Below the pieces are notes generated by a model. That model searched no databases. It saw only the letters and a list, made by a program, of their open reading frames with translations, and was not told the DNA's origin. 45,959 nt of DNA. It comes from Flavonifractor avistercoris. GTDB lineage: Bacteria > Bacillota > Clostridia > Oscillospirales > Oscillospiraceae. Position numbers and translations under genes: made by a program. Where the stretch lies: assembly GCA_019119085.1 (NCBI GenBank), contig DWXT01000065.1:1-45959 (forward strand), in the 5' to 3' direction. This document shows positions 15,201 to 21,228 of this stretch, piece by piece. Numbering within the stretch: the first letter of the stretch is position 1; the number at the start of each line of letters is the position of its first letter.

Positions 15201-16058
15201 ATGAAGAAAATCGGTACCCTTGCCCTGACGCTGGCCCTGGCCGGCTCCATGACCGTCCCCGCCCTGGCGGCGGAGGAGACCGCCGTGCCCATCTCCGCCG
15301 ACACCGGCTACGGCACCGCCCTGGTGCTCAACGGCGAGACCCTGGATCTCACCGGCATCCCCGGCGTGGAGGGCGGCACCCTGCTCCCCCTGCGCCTGCT
15401 GGCCGAGGCCGACCACGGCTCCGCCTACTGGGACGAGGAGAACAACGAGAGCTGGTTCTACTTCGGCGACAACCGGATTGTGGTCAGCTTCTCCGACAAC
15501 AGCGTCACCGTCAACGACGCCCCCGTGGAGGTGGACGGCGTGGCCGTGGTGGGCGGCGTCACCTTTGTCTCCGCCGACGTGTTTGATGGCTGGGAGGGCT
15601 ACACGGTGAACCTGAACCCCGAGCTGGACGTGAACCGCATCGACATCACCACCCCCAACAACGACCCCATGGTGAAGGCCGCCTACCAGATCATGGAGGA
15701 CAGCGGCATGGCCTACGCCATGCGCACCGAGGGCAGCGAGGCCGAGCAGGCCTTCCAGCTGCCCGAGGGCTCCTTTGAGCAGGTCATCGCCTTCACCTCC
15801 ATGAACACCACCCCCGACACCCTGGTGATCGGCAAGCTGGCCGAGGGCGCCGACGAGGAGGCCGTGAAGGCCGCCCTGGAGGCCCACCGCCAGGCCCAGC
15901 ACGACACCTTCTCCTGGTATCTGTCCCAGAACCTGCCCAAGGTGGAGGACGCCCGGATCCTGGTGGAGAACGGCTACGCCTTCTACCTGATCGCCGAGAA
16001 CGCCGACGCCGGCGAGGCGGCCTTCCACGCCTATGTGGAGGCCCAGACCCAGGCCTGA
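15201..16058 (+). CDS. Secreted protein: copper-amine-oxidase-like N-domain plus DUF4358
   Basis: A Sec signal peptide (KKIGTLALTLALAGSMTVPALAAE, cleaved near residue 25, described by position only) leads to a copper amine oxidase N-terminal-like domain (about 35-145; VLNGETLDL, GTLLPLRLLAEA, VEVDGVAVVGGVTFVSADVF), a fold used for surface binding in Firmicutes rather than catalysis. Residues about 155-285 form a DUF4358-like domain (EQVIAFTSMNTTPDTLVIGKL, then VKAALEAHRQAQ and a C-terminal NGYAFYLIAENADAGEAAF). ATG at 15201 has AAGGAG at a spacing of 7; an ATG 6 nt earlier lacks spacing. The stop codon lies in an 8-bp direct repeat flanking the next element. Confidence 0.8.
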   Translation: MKKIGTLALTLALAGSMTVPALAAEETAVPISADTGYGTALVLNGETLDLTGIPGVEGGTLLPLRLLAEADHGSAYWDEENNESWFYFGDNRIVVSFSDNSVTVNDAPVEVDGVAVVGGVTFVSADVFDGWEGYTVNLNPELDVNRIDITTPNNDPMVKAAYQIMEDSGMAYAMRTEGSEAEQAFQLPEGSFEQVIAFTSMNTTPDTLVIGKLAEGADEEAVKAALEAHRQAQHDTFSWYLSQNLPKVEDARILVENGYAFYLIAENADAGEAAFHAYVEAQTQA

Positions 16059-16075
16059 GCCCAGACCACGCAGCG

Positions 16076-16264
16076 TGTCGAAAAAGCCTCGCAGAGTTCC
16101 TGCGGCCGCAGCCGCAGGAATCAAATGAAAATCCGTCATTTCCGGCGACATGTGCGTCGGAAATGACACTTCTCATGGTGGAAGGGGCGACAATTTCGCA
16201 AGAAATCGAGGCCCTTCCGCCATGCAATCTTTCTCGAAAAAGTGGCTTCGCCACTTTTTCGACA
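16076..16264 (+). mobile_element. Tandem four-hairpin element, copy 1 (189 bp)
   Basis: Begins TGTCGAAAAAG and ends CTTTTTCGACA, which can pair. Internal order: GCCTCGCAGAG; hairpin 1, 10-bp stem, 16097-16120; 14-nt linker TCAAATGAAAATCC; hairpin 2, 10-bp stem, 16135-16167; ACTTCT (16168-16173); hairpin 3, 13-bp stem enclosing an ATTTC-GCAA-GAAAT stem, 16174-16224; linker ending CTTTC; hairpin 4, TCGAAAAAGTGGC with its complement, 16234-16262. GCCTGAGC occurs on both sides (16053-16060, covering the stop codon, and 16265-16272). The 3' CTTTTTCGA can pair either with the 5' terminus or within hairpin 4. Confidence 0.8.
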
Positions 16265-16270
16265 GCCTGA

Positions 16271-16305
16271 GCGCCCGATCCCTCCGGGGATCGGGCGCGT
16301 TTTTT
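16271..16305 (+). terminator. Intrinsic terminator of the DUF4358 gene
   Basis: GCGCCCGATCCC (16271-16282) pairs with GGGATCGGGCGC (16287-16298) and is followed by G and six T residues. It now lies beyond the hairpin element, some 210 bp from the stop codon. Confidence 0.9.
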
Positions 16306-16309
16306 GCCC

Positions 16310-16338
16310 TTGACCAGAACATATGTTCGAGTTATAAT
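16310..16338 (+). promoter_or_regulatory. LexA (SOS) box inside a near-consensus promoter
   Basis: TTGACC (16310-16315), 17 nt, TATAAT (16333-16338). The spacer contains the palindrome GAAC-ATAT-GTTC (16317-16328), which fits the Gram-positive LexA/DinR box GAAC-N4-GTTC exactly. LexA bound here would cover the whole promoter. The downstream genes are predicted DNA-repair functions. Confidence 0.88.
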
Positions 16339-16364
16339 GGAGAAAAACGGGAGGGGGGAGCGGC

Positions 16365-17621
16365 GTGGAGCTGCTGGACAAGCTGACCATCCTGGCCGAC
16401 GCGGCCAAGTACGACGCGGCCTGCACCTCCAGCGGGCTGGATCGCTCCGCCCGGCCCGGCGGGCTGGGCAGCACCATGGCCGCCGGCTGCTGCCACACCT
16501 TCTCCGCCGACGGCCGGTGCGTCACCCTGCTGAAGGTGCTGCTGACCAATCGCTGCGCCTACGACTGCGCCTACTGCGTCAACCGCCGGTCCAACGACCT
16601 GCCGAGGGCCGCCTTCACCCCCCGGGAGCTGGCGGAGCTCACCATCGCCTTCTACCGGCGCAACTACATCGAGGGGCTGTTCCTCTCCTCCGCCGTGTGG
16701 GGCGGGCCCGACCGCACCACCGAGGCCATGATCGAGACCCTCCGGCTCCTGCGGGAGGAGTACGGCTTCTATGGCTACATCCACGCCAAGGCCATCCCCG
16801 GGGCCGATCCCCTCCTCACCCACCGGCTGGGGATGCTGGCCGACCGGCTCAGTGTCAACATCGAGCTGCCCAGCGAGGAGAGCCTCAGCCGCCTGTGCCC
16901 CGAAAAGGGGAAGGGGGCCATCCTGGCCCCCATGGCCCAGATCCGGGACGGCATCCGGGAGAGCCGCGGCGAGCTGGCCAAGTACCGCCACGCCCCCCGC
17001 TTCGCCCCGGCGGGCCAGTCCACCCAGATGATCATCGGCGCCACGCCGGAGAGCGACAGGCACATCCTGACGCTGACCCAGGCTCTCTACGACAGGTACC
17101 AGCTCAAGCGGGTGTTCTACTCGGCCTACATGCCGGTGTCGGACAGCGCCCTCCTCCCCGCCCGGGCGGATTTCAAGCCGCCCCTGCTGCGGGAGCACCG
17201 GCTGTACCAGGCCGACTGGCTGCTGCGGTTCTACCACTTCCGGGCGGAGGAGCTGCTGGACGACGGGGCGCCCAACTTCGACCCCCGGGTGGATCCCAAG
17301 TGCTCCTGGGCCCTGCGCCACCTGGAGTTTTTCCCGGTGGAGGTCACCCGGGCCGATTACGAGACCCTGCTGCGGGTGCCCGGCATCGGGGTGCGCTCCG
17401 CCCGGCGCATCCTCACCGCCCGGCGGGTGGGCCCCCTCACCTTTTCGGGCCTCAAAACCCTGGGGGTGGTGCTCAAGCGGGCCCAGTACTTTCTCACCTG
17501 CTCGGGGAAGATGCTGGAGGGCCTGCGGGTGAACCCCGACGGGGTGCTCCGCCACCTGGTGGCCCTGGAAAGGCCCGCCCTGGCGGGCCATGAGCCGGAG
17601 CAGCTGTCCCTGTTTAATTGA
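16365..17621 (+). CDS. Putative DNA-modification/repair radical SAM protein
   Basis: A 418-residue radical SAM enzyme with the cluster motif CAYDCAYC (C-x3-C-x2-C, near residues 66-73), an aldolase-type barrel and a C-terminal helix-hairpin-helix DNA-binding motif (VPGIGVRSARRIL). It matches the TIGR03916 type (radical SAM protein linked to uracil-DNA-glycosylase-like proteins). Its usual partner, a DUF4130/TIGR03915 protein, follows at 17749. The chemistry of the pair is not known to me. GTG start at 16365 with a GGAGGGGGGAG SD. SOS control is visible in the promoter. The last two codons and stop lie inside the inverted repeat of a small MITE, so the C-terminus was set by that insertion. Confidence 0.88.
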   Translation: MELLDKLTILADAAKYDAACTSSGLDRSARPGGLGSTMAAGCCHTFSADGRCVTLLKVLLTNRCAYDCAYCVNRRSNDLPRAAFTPRELAELTIAFYRRNYIEGLFLSSAVWGGPDRTTEAMIETLRLLREEYGFYGYIHAKAIPGADPLLTHRLGMLADRLSVNIELPSEESLSRLCPEKGKGAILAPMAQIRDGIRESRGELAKYRHAPRFAPAGQSTQMIIGATPESDRHILTLTQALYDRYQLKRVFYSAYMPVSDSALLPARADFKPPLLREHRLYQADWLLRFYHFRAEELLDDGAPNFDPRVDPKCSWALRHLEFFPVEVTRADYETLLRVPGIGVRSARRILTARRVGPLTFSGLKTLGVVLKRAQYFLTCSGKMLEGLRVNPDGVLRHLVALERPALAGHEPEQLSLFN

Positions 17622-17724
17622 TAATTGAGAATGGATAATTGATAATTTCCGGGGACGAGGCCCCGGTAGGTTCAGATGATCCGCGCAGGGCGTCGACACG
17701 CTCCCCCATTCTCAATTATCAATT
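17616..17724. mobile_element. 109-bp MITE-like element with 19-bp perfect inverted repeats
   Basis: AATTGATAATTGAGAATGG (17616-17634) and its exact reverse complement (17706-17724) bound a 71-bp GC-rich centre with a CCGGGG/CCCCGG hairpin. The termini are AT-rich and unlike the host sequence. The left repeat supplies the TGA stop of the radical SAM gene. It contains no ORF. Confidence 0.8.
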
Positions 17725-17748
17725 GTCAATTACCGGAGGTGTTTAGAG

Positions 17749-18525
17749 GTGAGCTGGACACAGGTCTCCTATGTGTACGACGGCAGCTTCGCCGGGTTTC
17801 TCACCTGCGTGTTTGACAGCTACGCCAGCCGGGAGGAGCCCATGAGCTTCTCCACCCCGGAGGACGGGCGGCTCACCCTGTGGCCGGAGCGGCACATCGG
17901 GACAGACCAGGCCAGGGCCCGGCGGGTATACCAGTCCCTGGACAAAAGGCTGGGGGCGGAGGGGAAGCGGCTGGTGGTGCAGGGCTTTCTCACCTGCCTG
18001 GAGGAGAAGGAGCTCCACCTGTGGCGCTTCCTCCGGCTGGGCTACCAGCTGGGGCCCGGGTTCACCCGGGGCCTGGCCGACGAGCGGGTGGCCGCGGTGT
18101 GGAAGGCGGTACAGCACCTGACCGGGGAGGCCCACCTGCTGAAGGGCTTCACCCGCTTCTCCGAGCTTGACGGGGTGCTGGTGGGGGAGATTGAACCCAA
18201 AAACCGGGTGCTCCCCCTGCTGCGGCCCCACTTCTGCGCCCGCTACCCCGGCGAGAACTTCGTCCTCCACGACCGCACCCACCGGGAGGTTCTGCTCCAC
18301 CGGCCGGGGAACTGGGCCATCGTCCCGGCGGAGGACTTCTCCCCCGGCGCGCCGGGGGAGGCGGAGCGGCAGTACCGCCGGCTGTGGCGGCGGTTCTACG
18401 ACACCATCGCCATCGAGGGCCGCTACAATCCCAGGTGCCGCATGACCCAGATGCCCAAGCGGTACTGGGGCACCATGACGGAATTTCAGAGAGAAGAAGC
18501 GGAGAGAAAGGAGCTCACGCCATGA
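17749..18525 (+). CDS. DUF4130 / TIGR03915-type putative DNA repair protein
   Basis: A 258-residue cytoplasmic protein beginning VSYVYDGSFAGFLTCVFDSY, followed by VYQSLDKRLG, HLTGEAHLLKGFTRF, LLRPHFCARYPGENFVLHDRTH and the C-terminal YDTIAIEGRYNPRCRMTQMPKRYW, all hallmarks of the DUF4130 family. In other genomes it may be fused to a uracil-DNA-glycosylase-like domain; here the domain stands alone. GTG at 17749 is preceded by GGAGG. Neighbouring the radical SAM partner, from which it is separated only by the MITE, it should share the LexA-regulated transcript. The stop overlaps the next start as ATGA. Confidence 0.88.
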   Translation: MSWTQVSYVYDGSFAGFLTCVFDSYASREEPMSFSTPEDGRLTLWPERHIGTDQARARRVYQSLDKRLGAEGKRLVVQGFLTCLEEKELHLWRFLRLGYQLGPGFTRGLADERVAAVWKAVQHLTGEAHLLKGFTRFSELDGVLVGEIEPKNRVLPLLRPHFCARYPGENFVLHDRTHREVLLHRPGNWAIVPAEDFSPGAPGEAERQYRRLWRRFYDTIAIEGRYNPRCRMTQMPKRYWGTMTEFQREEAERKELTP

Positions 18526-18848
18526 AAAAGGTCAGGATTACCGTGCTGCGCAAGGGGTTCTACCCCGATCTGATCCGGGCGCATCTGTCCGAGCCGCCGG
18601 AGGAGTGCGTCTGTGATTTCTTTCAGGAGGGGGATACATTTTTCTATACCGGCGGGGCGGAGATGCCGGCGGGCTTCTGCCCCTGGGCCTGGATCGACAT
18701 CTACCGCTCTGTGTCCGCCCTCTCCTGCGGCGCCACCTACACACCCTGGCAAAAGCAGGACGGCGCCAGTGTGGTATGCTGTACCGACGGCCTGCGGCCT
18801 GTCACCTTCCTGCTGGAGGCCGAAGAGCAGTCTGCGTCGGCGCCTTGA
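18522..18848 (+). CDS. TIGR04076-family small protein
   Basis: A 108-residue protein with the typical opening KKVRITVLRKGFYPDLIR and conserved aromatic/cysteine positions (PAGFCPWAWIDIYRSVSALSCGA, then CCTDGLRPVTF). TIGR04076 proteins are small, of unknown function, and often carry paired cysteines, which suggests metal or redox binding without proof. The ATG overlaps the preceding stop (ATGA) with AAAGGAG upstream, so it is coupled to the DUF4130 gene and likely SOS co-regulated. Confidence 0.8.
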   Translation: MKKVRITVLRKGFYPDLIRAHLSEPPEECVCDFFQEGDTFFYTGGAEMPAGFCPWAWIDIYRSVSALSCGATYTPWQKQDGASVVCCTDGLRPVTFLLEAEEQSASAP

Positions 18849-18874
18849 CGGGGGCGCGGGGACGGGCTTATAAT
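18845..18874 (+). promoter_or_regulatory. Promoter of the GNAT gene
   Basis: TTGACG (18845-18850), 18 nt, TATAAT (18869-18874). The -35 overlaps the stop codon of the TIGR04076 gene. Confidence 0.75.
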
Positions 18875-18916
18875 CAGGGTGATCCCAAAGGCAAATACAG
18901 GCTGGAGGTTTTCAAC

Positions 18917-19390
18917 ATGGACGAGCTGCAAATTCTCAATCTGGCGGACGCGCCGGAGCACACCGAGCAGGTCTCCCGCTGGCTATGGGAGGAGTGGGCC
19001 AGGGCCGACGGCTACACCCTGGAGGAGATCATCTTCCGCACCCGCCACTCCATGCTGCGGGACACGGTGCCCCAGCAGCTGGTGGCCCTCTGGAACGGGC
19101 AGGCGGCGGGGACGGTGGCCCTGTGGCGCAACGACTGCAAGACCCGGCAGGATCTCTCCCCCTGGATGGCGGTGCTGTACGTGGATCCCGCGTTCCGGAA
19201 CCGGCACATCGGGCAGGCGCTTCAGCGCGCCAGCATCGAGGCGGCCCGGGCGCTGGGCCGCTATGACTGGCTCTACCTGATCACCGAGCTGGAGGACTAC
19301 TACGAAAAGACCGGCTGGGAGTTCGTGGGGGACGCCCCGGTAGGCCACGGCCACACGGAGAAGATCTACCGCTGTTCCCTGAAGGGCTGA
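18917..19390 (+). CDS. GNAT-family N-acetyltransferase
   Basis: A 157-residue GCN5-related acetyltransferase. The core shows AAGTVALWRND (strand pair), WMAVLYVDPAFRNRHIGQALQRASIEAARALG (acetyl-CoA pyrophosphate loop R-x2-x-I-G-x-A) and a C-terminal YEKTGWEFVGDAPVGHGHTEKIYR. The substrate cannot be deduced. ATG at 18917 has GGAGG at a spacing of 8; a longer ORF from 18776 would overlap the previous gene without an SD. It has its own promoter. Confidence 0.9.
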   Translation: MDELQILNLADAPEHTEQVSRWLWEEWARADGYTLEEIIFRTRHSMLRDTVPQQLVALWNGQAAGTVALWRNDCKTRQDLSPWMAVLYVDPAFRNRHIGQALQRASIEAARALGRYDWLYLITELEDYYEKTGWEFVGDAPVGHGHTEKIYRCSLKG

Positions 19391-19435
19391 CTGCGTGGAG
19401 AGGGCCTGATTCCATCTGGAATCAGGCCCTCAGGC

Positions 19436-19639
19436 TGTCGGAAAACCCTCCGGGAGGGAAAGCCTCGCAGAGTTCCTGCGGCCACAGCCGCAGGAATCAA
19501 ATCAAAATCCGTCATTTCCGGGGACATGCGCCTCGGAAATGACACTTCTCATGGCGGAAGGGGTGACTTTTTCGCTAGAAAACGAACCCCTTCCGCCATG
19601 TGCCCTTTCTCGAAAAAGCGGCAAAGCCGCTTTTTCGAC
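19436..19639 (+). mobile_element. Tandem four-hairpin element, copy 2 (204 bp)
   Basis: Same order as copy 1: TGTCG end, an extra CCCTCC/GGAGGG hairpin, AAAGCCTCGCAGAG, hairpin 1 (19473-19496), linker TCAAATCAAAATCC, hairpin 2 (19511-19543), ACTTCT (19544-19549), hairpin 3 with a perfect 14-bp stem and inner TTTTC-GCTA-GAAAA (19550-19600), then hairpin 4 TCGAAAAAGCGGC with its complement (19610-19638). Against copy 1, hairpin 4 changes GTGGC/GCCAC to GCGGC/GCCGC on both arms. It is flanked by two similar GGNCTGATTCC stems, as if a terminator had been duplicated. Confidence 0.8.
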
Positions 19640-19644
19640 GCGCT

Positions 19645-19682
19645 GGGGGCTGATTCCGGATGGAATCAGCCCCCACTTTTTT
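19645..19682 (+). terminator. Terminator of the GNAT gene, downstream copy
   Basis: GGGGGCTGATTCC (19645-19657) pairs with GGAATCAGCCCCC (19662-19674), followed by AC and six T residues. A related stem GAGGGCCTGATTCC with its complement (19400-19431) lies before the hairpin element and has no T run. The two look like an old duplication of one terminator. Confidence 0.8.
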
Positions 19683-19699
19683 CGGCCGCCGGGGCGGTC

Positions 19700-21181
19700 T
19701 TACTCGCCCAGGTAGGAGAAGTGCATATAGTCGTGGTAGCCCTCGGCGTCGTCGCTGCTGTAGGCCCAGGCGTCGCCGCCCCAGCTCCAGCCGTGCTCGG
19801 CGAAGATGCGCACCACGGAGGAGTCGGGGGCAATGGAGTAGGGGTTGGTTCCCGGCTCCCAGCAGCTGCCGGCCTCAATCTGGCCGTCGCGGATCTGGTA
19901 GTTCTCGTTGGCGTTGATGTCGATGGCGGTGCCGCAGTTGTGCTCGCCGGTGGCGGTGTCCCCCCGCCAGGAGTAGCCGCCCACGTCGTGGATGGGGAAC
20001 TGCTCCGGGTCGTTGTAGATCTCGGTGAAGATCTCCACCACGTCCTGGGCGATGGCGCTGTGGACGGCGAGGCTCATGGTGGAGGCCGCCTTCTGGCCGT
20101 TCACCAGCGTCCACACCGGGATGATCACGGTGGTCATGGAGGCCTCCGCCTCGGCCTGGCTGGCGAATCGGCGCTTGTTCTGGTCGCCGAAGAGGAGCAG
20201 GCACTTGCGGGGGTTCTCCCCCTGGTAGGTCAGCCAGAAGTCCTGGAGATAGTAGTCGTCCCAGGTGGCGATGCCCTGCTCCACCTGCTCCCAGAACTGC
20301 TCCTCCTGGATCTCGCTGTCCGTCATGGGTGTGAAGGCGAGGGTGTAGGTGTCGCAGGCGCTGCTCACCGCGTCCACGTTTTGGCCGGTATAGTCGTAGC
20401 TGTAGTAGCCCACATCCAGCTCGTTGGCCACCACGGACAGGGCGGCGTTCACCGTCAGCTCCATGGTCTGGTCGGGCAGGATGGCCTGGCCGGTGGTGCT
20501 GTCCACCGCGCGGATGGTGACGGTCTTCTCCTCCCCGCTGCGGCTGGCGTCCACCTTTTCCAGCGCCCGGACGATCAGGGTGGCCCCGTCGGCCCGCTGG
20601 AGGGTGTCGGCACAGCCGAAGGAGCCGTCGGCCTTGCCGGTGATGATGTGCTGCTCCGCCAGGGCGGCCACTGCCTCCTGGTGCAGCTCATCCATCTGCC
20701 CCCAGTCGGTGAGGGCGGCGGGATCCACCGGCTCCTCCCAGCTCCAGTCGTAGTAGCTGTCCGCTTCCGGCAGGGCCCGGGCCAGCACCACGGCGGCGTC
20801 CTGCCGGGTCACCGGCTGCCCCAGGCTGTCGTAGGACACGGGCAGCCCGTCCCGCTCCCGCAGCAGGCGGGCCTCCACCGCGGCGGTGTAGCCCGCCTGA
20901 TCCCAGGCTTCCCCGTCCGCCACGGCGGCGTCGTAGGCGCCGGGGGCGAAGGTGCGGGCCGTCATGGCCAGGAACTGCCCCCAGCTCAGGGCGCCGGAGG
21001 GGTTCATGGCCCCGCCGCCGGTGCCCTGGAGGATCCCCAGGCCGGCGGCCCGGCTCATGGTCTCATAGGCCCAGTGGCTCTCCGGCAGGTCGGTGTACGC
21101 CGCCGCCCGGGCGGGCACGGCCAGGGGCAGGGCCACCAGGCCCGCCGTCAGCAGTGCGCCGATTCTCTGTTTCATGTGCAT
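19700..21181 (-). CDS. SLH-domain surface protein with M15-type carboxypeptidase domain
   Basis: A 493-residue secreted protein. Signal peptide: KQRIGALLTAGLVALPLAV, cleaved after ARA-AA. Two to three SLH-like segments (about 28-200; YTDLPESHWAYETMSRAAGLGILQG, and the GGGAMNPSGALSWGQFLAM type) would bind cell-wall polymers. A linker of beta-like text follows, then a C-terminal D,D-carboxypeptidase-like M15 domain with the zinc ligands in GEHNCGTAIDIN and YHDYMHFSYLG and the GWSWGGDAW motif. It should trim peptidoglycan or peptides at the surface. Three in-frame ATGs (21187, 21181, 21175) compete; GGGAG upstream favours one of the first two. It follows the RCC1/SLH gene by 47 bp. Confidence 0.87.
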   Translation of the reverse strand: MHMKQRIGALLTAGLVALPLAVPARAAAYTDLPESHWAYETMSRAAGLGILQGTGGGAMNPSGALSWGQFLAMTARTFAPGAYDAAVADGEAWDQAGYTAAVEARLLRERDGLPVSYDSLGQPVTRQDAAVVLARALPEADSYYDWSWEEPVDPAALTDWGQMDELHQEAVAALAEQHIITGKADGSFGCADTLQRADGATLIVRALEKVDASRSGEEKTVTIRAVDSTTGQAILPDQTMELTVNAALSVVANELDVGYYSYDYTGQNVDAVSSACDTYTLAFTPMTDSEIQEEQFWEQVEQGIATWDDYYLQDFWLTYQGENPRKCLLLFGDQNKRRFASQAEAEASMTTVIIPVWTLVNGQKAASTMSLAVHSAIAQDVVEIFTEIYNDPEQFPIHDVGGYSWRGDTATGEHNCGTAIDINANENYQIRDGQIEAGSCWEPGTNPYSIAPDSSVVRIFAEHGWSWGGDAWAYSSDDAEGYHDYMHFSYLGE

Positions 21182-21228
21182 GTCCATCCATCTCCCTGTC
21201 TCTAGTTCCGTCTCTGTGTATGTGCCTG

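Larger units (their letters stand above)
16059..16364. other. 306-bp intergenic region: element, terminator, LexA-controlled promoter
   Basis: No gene. In order it holds one half of the GCCTGAGC direct repeat, a four-hairpin element, the second repeat half, a strong terminator and the promoter of the radical SAM gene. Each is listed separately. Confidence 0.85.
19391..19699. other. 309-bp intergenic region with hairpin element between two terminator-like stems
   Basis: No gene. It contains a 14-bp stem without a T run (19400-19431), the element copy 2 (19436-19639) and a related stem with a T run (19645-19682). Confidence 0.8.
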
